Below, piece by piece: positions 9,435-17,869 of a stretch of 64,000 nucleotides of DNA (position 1 is its first letter; each line of letters starts with the position of its first letter). Where the stretch lies: NCBI RefSeq assembly GCF_003967355.1, contig NZ_BIFH01000013.1, positions 132,715-196,714 of the forward strand, written 5' to 3'. The notes under the pieces are model-generated. The model was not told the DNA's origin and made no database searches. It saw nothing but the letters and a program-made list of their open reading frames with translations. A program made the position numbers and the translations under genes. Source of the stretch: Embleya hyalina. GTDB taxonomy: Bacteria; Actinomycetota; Actinomycetes; Streptomycetales; Streptomycetaceae.

Positions 9435-10097
9435 TCAGTCGACGGCTCGTACCGATGAGACCTTCCACGACTGGGCGGCCGAAGCGCGCTCGAGCGAGAC
9501 GAAGACGGTCATCGTGGTGGCCGAACCCTTCCAGCCGTCCCGCCCGTTGGGCGTGATGGTCAGGGTGAACGCGTGGAAGGCCGTGGTCTCGGTGTCCTCC
9601 GGCTTGCCCAGGTCGTCGGCCGACGCGGCCGTCACGGCGGTGACGGACCTGTGCTCGGCCCAGGCGAGCCAGACCCCGCCGGGCCCCGCCACCTGCGGAC
9701 TCAACCGCAGGCTCTCCGCGTACTTCGGTGTCAGGAACGGCGCGGCACGCTGCGCGGCGTCCCACTGCGTCGCGTCGAGTTCGGTGTCCACCGTCCACAT
9801 GGTGACCACGGCGGCCTGCGCCACGGCGATCGCGCTTGTGCCGTCGACCCCGGCCGGTGCCGGCAGCGACGCGGAGGGTGTGCCGGTACGGCCCACGAGC
9901 GCCGGCAACGGAGAGGCGGAGACGGAGGGTTGCGGGTAGGTCGCGGGCGCGCTCGCCGTCCCGCCGGGTCCTCGGCCGGGGGCCGAGGGCCGCCCCGTGG
10001 AGTGGGCGTCCCCCGCGTTCCCGCCGCCGCCGAGGCCGCATCCGGCGAGTGTGGCGACCAGCGTCAGTGACGTCAGCAGTACCGCGGGCCTACGCAT
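9435..10097 (-). CDS. T4SS-associated lipoprotein
   Basis: A 220-residue protein with a clear lipoprotein signal (MRRPAVLLTSLTLVATLAGC, lipobox LAGC at 17-20). A Gly/Ser/Pro linker to about residue 70 leads to a compact domain that may have an NTF2/VirB8-like fold (WDAAQRAAPFLTPKYAESL and the final strand-rich SWKVSSVRAV). It is the last gene of the secretion operon, one base after the stop of the transglycosylase gene, so it is very probably co-translated and works on the outer face of the membrane. The fold is inferred from the helix-strand pattern only. Confidence 0.85.
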   Translation of the reverse strand: MRRPAVLLTSLTLVATLAGCGLGGGGNAGDAHSTGRPSAPGRGPGGTASAPATYPQPSVSASPLPALVGRTGTPSASLPAPAGVDGTSAIAVAQAAVVTMWTVDTELDATQWDAAQRAAPFLTPKYAESLRLSPQVAGPGGVWLAWAEHRSVTAVTAASADDLGKPEDTETTAFHAFTLTITPNGRDGWKGSATTMTVFVSLERASAAQSWKVSSVRAVD

Positions 10098-10098
10098 C

Positions 10099-11259
10099 TC
10101 AGGCCTGCGCCGTGGTGGCGACGGAATAGCGCTGGACCGTCCAGACGTCCGACCTGGAGAACCGGGAGAAGGGGTCCTCCCTGATGATGGTGCCGGTCTT
10201 GTAGGCGTTGATGGTCGTCGAGTTCCCGACGTACAGGGCTACGTGGTGGGTGGCCTCGGTGCCGACCGCGCTGCCCGAGGTGAAGAAGATGACGTCCCCC
10301 GGTTGCATCTTGGCTTCCTCCGCCCTGCTCGGGGGGCCGACCGAGGAGAGGATCCGTTGGCCCACACCGGACTGGGGACCCGTGGTACGCGGCAGCTTCA
10401 ACGCCCCGCCGGACGCCTGGTAGAAGACGAATCGCACGAAGCCGGAGCAGTCGAATCCCACGATCCCGGCGCCCTGGGCGAATCCCTCGCTGGGGCCGGT
10501 GAAGGTGCCGCCTCCCCAGGAATACGGATACTTGCCGATCGTCTGCCTCGCGACATTGACGGCGCGTCCCGCGAGTGTCTTGTTGTCGCCCGTGTACACG
10601 GCGTTCTTCACCTGCGGCGCCGAGTACTTGCTCATGATGTTCTTGATCCCGGGGACGTATCCCTGGGTCTCGTTCCACGGCGGAATTCCCCGGTAGTAAC
10701 AGACGGCGCCGGGGCCCGCGTTGTAGGACGCGAGCATCAGATCGAACACATCGCCGCGCGTCTCGCCGGCCTTGGGCCCGGCGTTGGTGTAGACCCTGCC
10801 GTGCATGGTCATCGTGCACGTCTTGTACTGCCCCGCCTGGATCTTGCGGACCTCGCCGGCGAGATAGCAGTCGTAGCGCTCCTGAGCCATGATGTTGGCC
10901 CGGGGGTCCGTCTGGGGATAGCCGCCGCCCCAGGTCGCCCACGTCGTGGGGATGAACTGGCTCAGCCCGATGGCGCCCGCCGGACTCACGATGTTCGGTC
11001 GCCAACTGCTTTCCTGATCGATCTGCGCGGCGACGACCGTGGGAGTCACCTCGGGGCACACGTTTCCGGTCTGCGCGACGAACGATCTGAACGCGGCCGG
11101 AACGGCGTTGACGTTGAAGGCCATGTTCAGGAAACCCTTGGCCATGTTGAGCGGGTTCGTGACGGCGGCGATGAGAGTCGCCATCAGGACGACGAAGGCC
11201 ACGAAGCTCCCCGAGAAAAGGCCCAGGATCAGCCCGGTCTTCCTCTTCTTCTTGCTCAT
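10099..11259 (-). CDS. Bifunctional lytic transglycosylase / NlpC-P60 peptidase (VirB1-like)
   Basis: A 386-residue two-domain wall hydrolase with a Lys/Arg-rich start and one N-terminal membrane helix (about 10-33). The SLT domain has the catalytic Glu83 in IDQESSW and the AGAIGLSQFIPTTW and LASYNAGPGAV motifs. The NlpC/P60 domain has Cys271 in GFDCSGFV and His339 in THHVALYVG. Such VirB1/TcpG-type enzymes open peptidoglycan for a type IV channel. Its place between the lipoprotein and the 59-residue gene ties it to the secretion operon. All catalytic residues are intact. Confidence 0.95.
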   Translation of the reverse strand: MSKKKRKTGLILGLFSGSFVAFVVLMATLIAAVTNPLNMAKGFLNMAFNVNAVPAAFRSFVAQTGNVCPEVTPTVVAAQIDQESSWRPNIVSPAGAIGLSQFIPTTWATWGGGYPQTDPRANIMAQERYDCYLAGEVRKIQAGQYKTCTMTMHGRVYTNAGPKAGETRGDVFDLMLASYNAGPGAVCYYRGIPPWNETQGYVPGIKNIMSKYSAPQVKNAVYTGDNKTLAGRAVNVARQTIGKYPYSWGGGTFTGPSEGFAQGAGIVGFDCSGFVRFVFYQASGGALKLPRTTGPQSGVGQRILSSVGPPSRAEEAKMQPGDVIFFTSGSAVGTEATHHVALYVGNSTTINAYKTGTIIREDPFSRFSRSDVWTVQRYSVATTAQA

Positions 11260-11303
11260 CGCCCTTTCCCCGCCCCTTGTGTGTTGTTCGACGAACGGCC
11301 CGG

Positions 11304-11483
11304 TTATTTCCCGGTCGCGATTCCCTTGGTCAGCTTGGCGGCGGTGGACAGCCCCGGGACGAAGTCACCGAGGCGCAACGTCGAACCCACCACGTCCATC
11401 GTCTGTTCCGCCCTGCCCATCGTTTCCCCGATGACGTTGTAGACGGATTTCAGGATGTCCTCGACGCCGGTCTCGTCGGCCAT
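11304..11483 (-). CDS. Small conserved-position protein of the secretion operon
   Basis: A 59-residue protein, starting MADETGVEDILKS and ending KGIATGK, in the gap between the transglycosylase and DUF4913 genes. The ATG has GGGGAG six bases upstream, third positions are GC-rich, and the gene fits the operon strand. It is amphipathic and helical with no membrane helix; a middle LGDFVPGLS stretch is mildly hydrophobic. I do not recognise it. By position it could be a small assembly factor or chaperone of the channel, which is inference only. Confidence 0.7.
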   Translation of the reverse strand: MADETGVEDILKSVYNVIGETMGRAEQTMDVVGSTLRLGDFVPGLSTAAKLTKGIATGK

Positions 11484-11505
11484 GACGGCTCCCCTTCCTC
11501 GTGGC

Positions 11506-12045
11506 TCAGAAGCCGATGTTCTTGTTCAGGACCTTGTCCTTGGGATATCCGGTCCGCGGTTCCCGCGGCTCCTCGTGCTCGTCCCGCCGCCGCATGTCCT
11601 CGAAGAGCGATTCCTCGACCCGGAACCCGGGGTGGTCGAGCAATCCGGGCGGAACGGGGGTCAGGGGCAGGGCCGGCAACGGGCTGCCGCTGTGGCCGTC
11701 CCTGGGATCGCAGACGGCGAACGGCCCGATGTCGGGATCCATGAGCACACGAAGGTGCGGGTCGGCATGGTGGGTCCACCAGATCGAGCTGCCCAACGCC
11801 GCGTCCCGGCGCAGGTATTCGAAGGCCCGCCACAGGCTCGTCAGTCGGGCGACGGCCTCCGGATGAGCCCACCAACTGGGGCACCACACGGCCAACGACC
11901 GGTTCAGCCGGCGTCGGAGCAGCGGCGCCAGATACTCGGTGACGAACACCTCCACCGAGGAGAAGAACAGCTTCTCGGGCCGCGGCGCCGCCTCGTTCGG
12001 GTCGTCTCGGCCCACGGGCGGTTCGGATTCGCCGGGATCGTTCAT
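11506..12045 (-). CDS. DUF4913 domain-containing protein
   Basis: A 179-residue soluble protein with the DUF4913 signature: FFSSVEVFVTEYLAPLLRRR, WCPSWWAHPEAVARLTSLWRAFEYLR, then IWWTHHADPHLRVLM and GPFAVCDP. These domains are found in actinobacterial conjugation and T4SS-like loci and have no assigned activity. The ATG overlaps the TGA of the coupling-ATPase gene (ATGA), suggesting a stoichiometric partner. The C-terminal tail is charged and likely flexible. No residue suggests enzymatic activity. Confidence 0.92.
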   Translation of the reverse strand: MNDPGESEPPVGRDDPNEAAPRPEKLFFSSVEVFVTEYLAPLLRRRLNRSLAVWCPSWWAHPEAVARLTSLWRAFEYLRRDAALGSSIWWTHHADPHLRVLMDPDIGPFAVCDPRDGHSGSPLPALPLTPVPPGLLDHPGFRVEESLFEDMRRRDEHEEPREPRTGYPKDKVLNKNIGF

Positions 12046-13796
12046 GAAACCTTCTTGAGGGCCACGGGCGAGTTCTGGGCACCCGGATCGAATTCGGCTA
12101 TCGACTCACGAATCTCGTCGGCGTACGCGGTCTCCCACCACGGGACGGTGCGGATCAACGCCGGTTTCGCGCCGCTGAACTGCACGAAGGCGCGACCGCG
12201 CGGCATGGATGCCAGGTCGGGTACATCGAGCACGGGCTCGGTGCGGGAGCCCTTGGTGACGTTGCTCTCGAAGAAATCGGTCGACTTGCGGGAGTAACTC
12301 CTGGTGCCCGGCTCGAAGATGCCGGAGGCCGCCGAGAGGTCGCCGAGGAACTTGGTGTCCAGGACGCCGCCCCCGTAGACGCGCACGTTGGCCGCGCCCC
12401 ACAGTTTCGCCATGCCGACGTCGCCCCACGCCGCGGCGCCCTGTGCCCAGGACTGGAGCATGGTCATCATCACGATGCCGCGCGAACCGAAGTGCGAGTA
12501 CTTGTCCGGCAACGCCTTCCAGGGGCAGACGTTCGCCGCCTCGTCGAGCACGAAGAGCATCGGGATCGGCAACCGGCCGCCCGGACAGTCGCGTCCGGTG
12601 TTCTCGGCCTCCTCGGCGATGGCTGCGGTGAAGGCCATCACCAGGGGGGCGGCCATCTTGTTCGTCTCTTCCGAGAGCATGTAGAGCGTGTCCCCGCCGC
12701 GCACGAACGCCTTGTAGTCGAACGCCGGGCGGTTGGGGTTGTCGCCCGGCTCGATCCACGCGGTCACCGTCGGCGCGACGAGGAAGGACATGATCTGGGC
12801 CGCCGTGCCGTAGACACCGGCCCGCTGGCGATCCGGCGCGGTGATCACCGAATCCACCGCGTCCGCCGAGGCGGGGTGTCCGCCGTCGCGCAGGATGCGT
12901 TCGGGAGTGTCGTCGGTGGGGCGGGTGAGCCAGGTGAACACCTGGGTGATGGTCTTCCCGCTGATCGACGCGGCGAGCAGCAGGTGCGCGATCAGGTCCT
13001 CCGCCGCGGGCTCGAAGTAGGCGTCGCTGCGCGCGTGTCCGGGTCGGTTGATGCCCGAGAAGCGGCTCGCCATCTTGACCGCGAGCGTGATGCTGCCGCC
13101 CACGTAGGACAGCGGATCCCAGTACCACGTGGGTTTGGCGCCGGCCTGGTTCTGCGGGTCGAACACCCAGACCTTGCCGCGCCGGGCCCGCGATGCCCGG
13201 GTCGCGTCGACGATGTCGCGCTTGTTCGAGGTGACGACCACCGCACCGGGCGCCGCGACGATGTTGGGAATCGCCCGCGACGTGGTCTTTCCGGTGCGCG
13301 GCCCCCAGATGTCCACGTGCATGTCCTCCCACGAGCCCCAGACGTCGAGCCCCTGGCGCACGGTCTTGCCGATGTACAGGCCGGGCGCCTCGGCCTGGGA
13401 CACGCCGAACTGGTCCGCCTTGCGCCGCACTCCCTTGGTCGTGGACGCGCCGAGTTCGCGTGGGGTGGCCAGGTAGGGAATGGCCCGATCGATGACGAGC
13501 AGGCGGCGGCGATAGACCACCACGAGATAGGTCGCGCCGGCGGTCACGGCGGCCATGAGCAGGCACAGGACGACGCTGATCACGGTGGCACCGGTACCCG
13601 GCCAGGTGTACTTCTCCAGCACCAGGCCGAGCAGGATGATCGGCGGGGGCGGCGGCGCGAGGTCGGTCTCGGCCCTGGTGAGCGTGGCTCCCACCCACAT
13701 CGCCCCGGTGACCGCCATGAGCACGCCCATGACGGCGAGGATCATGTACATGTCGCCGTAGGGATTGGGGCCGCGCTTGTTATTGGTGGCACTCAC
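12042..13796 (-). CDS. VirD4/TraG-like type IV coupling ATPase
   Basis: A 584-residue protein with two N-terminal membrane segments (about 17-38 and 71-95), a short link and a TraG/VirD4 ATPase domain. Walker A is WGPRTGKTTS (about 164-173) and Walker B is MLFVLDEAANV (413-423), followed by the GSRGIVMMTMLQSWAQG sensor typical of coupling proteins. It should energise substrate entry into the channel as a membrane hexamer. The start is GTG with GAGGAG nine bases upstream. Its stop overlaps the DUF4913 start, so these two are translationally coupled. Confidence 0.94.
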   Translation of the reverse strand: MSATNNKRGPNPYGDMYMILAVMGVLMAVTGAMWVGATLTRAETDLAPPPPPIILLGLVLEKYTWPGTGATVISVVLCLLMAAVTAGATYLVVVYRRRLLVIDRAIPYLATPRELGASTTKGVRRKADQFGVSQAEAPGLYIGKTVRQGLDVWGSWEDMHVDIWGPRTGKTTSRAIPNIVAAPGAVVVTSNKRDIVDATRASRARRGKVWVFDPQNQAGAKPTWYWDPLSYVGGSITLAVKMASRFSGINRPGHARSDAYFEPAAEDLIAHLLLAASISGKTITQVFTWLTRPTDDTPERILRDGGHPASADAVDSVITAPDRQRAGVYGTAAQIMSFLVAPTVTAWIEPGDNPNRPAFDYKAFVRGGDTLYMLSEETNKMAAPLVMAFTAAIAEEAENTGRDCPGGRLPIPMLFVLDEAANVCPWKALPDKYSHFGSRGIVMMTMLQSWAQGAAAWGDVGMAKLWGAANVRVYGGGVLDTKFLGDLSAASGIFEPGTRSYSRKSTDFFESNVTKGSRTEPVLDVPDLASMPRGRAFVQFSGAKPALIRTVPWWETAYADEIRESIAEFDPGAQNSPVALKKVS

Positions 13797-13847
13797 GTCA
13801 CGAGGCTCCTCTCGATGGTCGGCGATGCCCGCCGTGGGAAATGAACG

Positions 13848-14735
13848 TCATACGATGATCACGAATTGAACGATGGAGGAGGCGCTGCCGACGATCAGGG
13901 TTCCGACGAACACGTAGATGGTTCCGTGGGCCATCTCCGTGCCGGAGCGGCGGGCGCCGACGAATTGGAAGAGCAGCCAGAAAGAGCTGAAGAAGCAGCC
14001 CACCAGACAGGCCCAACTGATCCACCCCGCACCCTCCATCAGCGGTCCCGTGACCTCGGGGGGAGCCGAATAGTCGGCGGCGTCGTAGGCGTTCTTGTCA
14101 CCTCGGCCCGGGGGTTTGTAGCCGTCCGTGAACCACGGATTGTCCTGCAGGCAATACGACTGTTTCTCGACCTCGAGGATCGGCTTGCCGGTGGCCGGGT
14201 TCTTCCACAGGCACGGATGGGTGGTGAGATCCTGGTACTTCGACTGTCTGATGTCGGCGCAGCCCGCCCGGTTGTCCTTCGGGATCGCGTCGCACGGATT
14301 CTCCTCGATCCGCCCGGGATCGGGATGCCCGTTCTTCTTGTGCTTGCCCTCCAGGAGCCAGTGGTCCAGAAAACTGGCGTCTCCCGCCTTGCACCACGGA
14401 GGCTTCAGGTTGTGCAGGGCGTTGAAGGGATCGCCGTCCGGAATGTTTTGATAGTGGACGTCGCTACTGCTCCCGTTGCAGCCGTCGGCGTCATTGGACA
14501 TGTCGAAGGCGATCTGTCCCGGGCAGTAGATGCGGAACAAGACCCCCTGGAGATCCTTGGGAACCTGGAGGCAGATCGTCGGACTGCCGGGAGTGTTCGG
14601 GTAGTCGGTGGCCTGTGCGGACGGACCGCTCCACACGAGGACCGAGGCCACCGCGAGAAGTACCAGGACCAACCGGCCCACGACCGCGCCGAGCCTCGCC
14701 CCGGCGTCGGGGCCACGCAGCTTTCGACCGGCCAT
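13848..14735 (-). CDS. Cys-rich membrane protein of the secretion system
   Basis: A 295-residue protein with a signal peptide (LVLVLLAVASVLVWSG then PSAQA), a Cys-rich outer domain (about 43-235; Cys71, 86, 115, 148, 159, 175, 195) and two C-terminal membrane helices (about 238-260 and 271-294). The outer domain shares the spaced pattern YCP, NPC, C-x-DIR, HPC, C-x-Q with the ectodomain of the VirB6-like protein encoded at 17869-19575. It probably forms disulphide bonds on the outer face. It lies one base after the VirB4-like gene. I know no named family for it. Confidence 0.85.
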   Translation of the reverse strand: MAGRKLRGPDAGARLGAVVGRLVLVLLAVASVLVWSGPSAQATDYPNTPGSPTICLQVPKDLQGVLFRIYCPGQIAFDMSNDADGCNGSSSDVHYQNIPDGDPFNALHNLKPPWCKAGDASFLDHWLLEGKHKKNGHPDPGRIEENPCDAIPKDNRAGCADIRQSKYQDLTTHPCLWKNPATGKPILEVEKQSYCLQDNPWFTDGYKPPGRGDKNAYDAADYSAPPEVTGPLMEGAGWISWACLVGCFFSSFWLLFQFVGARRSGTEMAHGTIYVFVGTLIVGSASSIVQFVIIV

Positions 14736-14736
14736 G

Positions 14737-16317
14737 TCACGTGGTCCATTTACGGTTGGTGTCGTTGATGCGCAACTCGGAGGGTGTGAGCTCGACCTGG
14801 ACGGGGATTCCGGGCCGGCCGCCCACCTTGATCATGAATTTCCCTCGACCGGGAGGGGCCGAGTCGGTGCCCAGTTCGCTGTCCCAGGAGGGAGGAGTGG
14901 ACCAGTCGGTGATGATCTGCTGCTCCGACTCGGTCATGCTCACGACCTCGGTCAACTGCGGCATCTCCGCGGCCGGCAGCCCACCGCAGATCACCATGCC
15001 GGCGCGCTCGACGAAGCCCTTGGCCTTCATCCGGTCCTCTTCGGCGGGCAACGCCAACAGGTCGGACATGGTGTGCGTGATCATCGCCATCCCGACACCG
15101 CGCTGGCGATTGAGGCGAGTCAGCGCGTCGACCCGGTCCACCAGGCCCCGGCCTGCGCGCAGCACACGCCAGAGTTCGTCGAGGATGACGAAGTAGTGCC
15201 GCTGCGGCTCCAGTCCGGCGTCGGCCAGGGCCTGGGCCACCGAGATCGCGCCGAATCCGTAGCTCCAGCAGGCGAGCAGGGCGGCGGCCTGGAGTTGACC
15301 CTCGGAGTCGTCGATGCTGCTGACGTCGAAGCAGACCGGGCGGTCGTGGTGCATGGCCTCGGTGGTGGGGTGCGCGAACAACTCGCCCAGCCGGCCGCCG
15401 CCCAGGAGACCCACCAGTGATGCCTCCAGGTCCTCGGTGATGTCCCGATAGCGGGTGATGTCGCCGCGGTCGAGTGCCACCGCGCGGACGGCCTCGGGTG
15501 CGTCCTGCAACAGCCGCACGAGATCCTTCATCACCGGTACGCCTTCGTGGCGGTCGTTGAGGACCGTCAACGCGGTGTTGAGGATGCTCTCCTCACGGTC
15601 GGTCGGCGGCCGTCCGCGCAACACGGTGACCAGGGACGCCACCGCGTTCAGCCGCCGGCCGTGCGCCTCCGCCAGCAGCGCCTGCCGGGCCTTGAGCGGC
15701 AGCCGCGCGGCGGCCTCGGTCACTTCCCCGGGGTCGAGCACGTTGAGATAGCCGCGTCCGCGTCCCAGCGAGATGACCTGCCCGTCCAGGGCCTGGATCA
15801 AGTCCACGTAGTCCGGCTTGAGATCGCCGAACACGACCGGACTGACGCCGTACCCGGCCAGCCCCAGGGCCTGCCGACGCACGATCGTGGACTTGCCGAG
15901 ACCGGGCTTGCCCAGCACGAACTCACTGGGGTTGAGCAGGAGGTTGGCCCGGGTGAACCAACTGATCGGGTCACAGCACACCGTCGCGCCACCCGCCAGG
16001 GACCGGCCCAGGGGCACCCCGACACCGGGCGTGCCCGAACCGGCCCCAAACGGCCACAGACCGCAGACCTGCACGGTCGTGCCCCGCCACTCCGGCGGGG
16101 TCTCGACGTACCCGGGCGTGCCCTGTCCCCAGCCGCGGTAGCCGCGAGGTCCGGGGCGACGGATCAGCGGCCCGGGCAGCGCGTCGGTGCTCTTGTTCGC
16201 CTGCTTCTTCGCCTTCCGCCCCCGGCGCCCTCGGGGTTCGGCGGACGCCGACGACGACGGAGCCGACACCGACTGGTCGAAGGTGGGGCCACCACCGAGC
16301 GAGGTGTCACTCGTCAA
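14737..16317 (-). CDS. VirB4-like ATP-binding protein
   Basis: A 526-residue ATPase. A basic, disordered head (about 1-60) precedes a VirB4/TraC-type RecA fold with Walker A GKPGLGKSTI (about 136-145) and Walker B FVILDELWRVL (376-386), followed by RQRGVGMAMITHTMSDL. It lacks the usual VirB4 N-terminal domain, which here seems to be supplied by the next gene upstream (SCO6880 family). A TTG at 16326 also opens the frame, but the GGGAG ribosome site abuts it; the TTG at 16317 has nine-base spacing and is preferred. It should power channel assembly from the cytoplasmic side. Confidence 0.92.
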   Translation of the reverse strand: MTSDTSLGGGPTFDQSVSAPSSSASAEPRGRRGRKAKKQANKSTDALPGPLIRRPGPRGYRGWGQGTPGYVETPPEWRGTTVQVCGLWPFGAGSGTPGVGVPLGRSLAGGATVCCDPISWFTRANLLLNPSEFVLGKPGLGKSTIVRRQALGLAGYGVSPVVFGDLKPDYVDLIQALDGQVISLGRGRGYLNVLDPGEVTEAAARLPLKARQALLAEAHGRRLNAVASLVTVLRGRPPTDREESILNTALTVLNDRHEGVPVMKDLVRLLQDAPEAVRAVALDRGDITRYRDITEDLEASLVGLLGGGRLGELFAHPTTEAMHHDRPVCFDVSSIDDSEGQLQAAALLACWSYGFGAISVAQALADAGLEPQRHYFVILDELWRVLRAGRGLVDRVDALTRLNRQRGVGMAMITHTMSDLLALPAEEDRMKAKGFVERAGMVICGGLPAAEMPQLTEVVSMTESEQQIITDWSTPPSWDSELGTDSAPPGRGKFMIKVGGRPGIPVQVELTPSELRINDTNRKWTT

Positions 16318-16369
16318 CGGGCTCAACTCCCTTGGTTCTCGAAGTGCGTGTGCCGGGGACCGGGCCTGC

Positions 16370-17869
16370 TCACATCGCTTCGCGCAGGGTTTGCGGAATC
16401 TTGAGGTGATTGGGCAGGACCAGACCCAGCGGGAGCGCGGCCGCGAACGCGGACGCCTGGGAGCCGTAGACCCGTCGGACGAGAATCCGGGAAGAGGCGG
16501 TGAGGTTGTCCACCGCGGACGCCGCGAGCTTGATGTCCGCCGCCTCGTTGACGGTCGCGGTGATCAGCATCGCGAACCGGACCAGACCCGCGCCGGTCGC
16601 CTCCTCACGAGCGGCCTGTTCGGCCGCCTGCACCGCGATCGAGTCACGGGCGTTGCCGAGCTTGGACTGCTTGGCCTTGAACATGGCGTCCTTGCGGTCG
16701 CGTTCGACCAACCGGGCCGAGGTCGCGGGGTCGTGCGGCCGATACAACAGCGTCACGCGCTTGCGCATGATGTCCGGGTGCGGCGATACCAGGCGGGTCA
16801 GGACGCTGGAGTAGACCTCGCCACGAGGCGCCTCCGACATCGCCCAGGTGACCGAGAAGGCACTGTCGTGCCGGTAGTGGCCCCAGCTTTCCTCGGTCGC
16901 CGTCGGGCCGGCGTCGTCCCAGCGCAGATCGCTTTTCGGGTCGGAACGGGCCTGGTCGATGAACGTGGCGACGCTCGGGTCGTAGGCGACCCGGACGAGT
17001 TCGGTCAACTCCCGACCGGTCATCGGCCGGGCCGGACCGGCCCCGGTCATCTGCAGGCTGCTGCACAGGCCGGGAAGGCGCATGCCCAGGTCGACCGCCA
17101 TGTCCTCGGCGGAGCGCTTGGCGCGGGCGCCGCGCGCGGCCCCCGAGTAGGTGAGCGCGACGCGGGTCGACATCTGCGCCGACCCCGTTCCGTAGGCCTC
17201 ACGGACCTCTTCCAGCACCTGCTTGGCGAGCGAGGGCGCACCGTCGCTCATGTTGAACTCGATCTCCTTGCGCAGCCGTTCGCCCGTGTCCGGGGCCGCC
17301 TCGATGGTCACCGAAGCCGCGACCAGGCCGGGCTCGTGGCCGATCTGCGACAACCACTGGCCCCAGTACGCGACCCAGATGTCCACCTGCTCGGGGTCCA
17401 CGAGGGAGGCGCCGTCGGCACTGCACGTGAGCACGACGGTGTGGTGGTTGGTCGCGGGGATCGTGACGATCGCGAACGGCCGGCCGTAGGCGTCGTGCGC
17501 GTCGTAGAGCTTGGATCCGGCGGCCAGCCCGGGAAGCTTGCAGGTACCGAGAAGGACCCGACCGAGCGGCCCCGAGCGGTACAGGTGGGCTCCCTGCGTC
17601 TTGCCGGCGCCCCAGGAGACCCGGGCCACGGCCCACTGGAGGCCGTTGCGCCCGTGCTTGTCCCGCATGACCATCGGCACCAGCGACAGGGCGATGAGCA
17701 CGCCCACGATGATCGCGCCGACGAACGAGACCATCATGACGAGGATGACCAGCAGCAGACCGGCGATGCCGGCCGCGGTCCCGATGAAGCCCAGGCGACC
17801 GAGGCCGGGGGAGATCGGCCGTTGCCAGTTCCCGTAGGTACGGACGTCCTGGTTGGTGATGTTGCTCAT
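16370..17869 (-). CDS. SCO6880 family protein (VirB3 hairpin plus VirB4 N-domain-like)
   Basis: A 499-residue protein with a two-helix membrane hairpin at about residues 27-70, as in VirB3/TcpE, then a long soluble region of the SCO6880 family with no Walker motifs. The string GRPFAIVTIPATNHHTVVL and the closing ASRILVRRVYGSQASAFAAALPLG resemble the N-terminal, non-ATPase part of VirB4 proteins. The following gene carries the ATPase part, so the pair may equal one VirB3-VirB4 fusion split in two. The ATG is embedded in a TGATG with the VirB6-like gene. Confidence 0.9.
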   Translation of the reverse strand: MSNITNQDVRTYGNWQRPISPGLGRLGFIGTAAGIAGLLLVILVMMVSFVGAIIVGVLIALSLVPMVMRDKHGRNGLQWAVARVSWGAGKTQGAHLYRSGPLGRVLLGTCKLPGLAAGSKLYDAHDAYGRPFAIVTIPATNHHTVVLTCSADGASLVDPEQVDIWVAYWGQWLSQIGHEPGLVAASVTIEAAPDTGERLRKEIEFNMSDGAPSLAKQVLEEVREAYGTGSAQMSTRVALTYSGAARGARAKRSAEDMAVDLGMRLPGLCSSLQMTGAGPARPMTGRELTELVRVAYDPSVATFIDQARSDPKSDLRWDDAGPTATEESWGHYRHDSAFSVTWAMSEAPRGEVYSSVLTRLVSPHPDIMRKRVTLLYRPHDPATSARLVERDRKDAMFKAKQSKLGNARDSIAVQAAEQAAREEATGAGLVRFAMLITATVNEAADIKLAASAVDNLTASSRILVRRVYGSQASAFAAALPLGLVLPNHLKIPQTLREAM

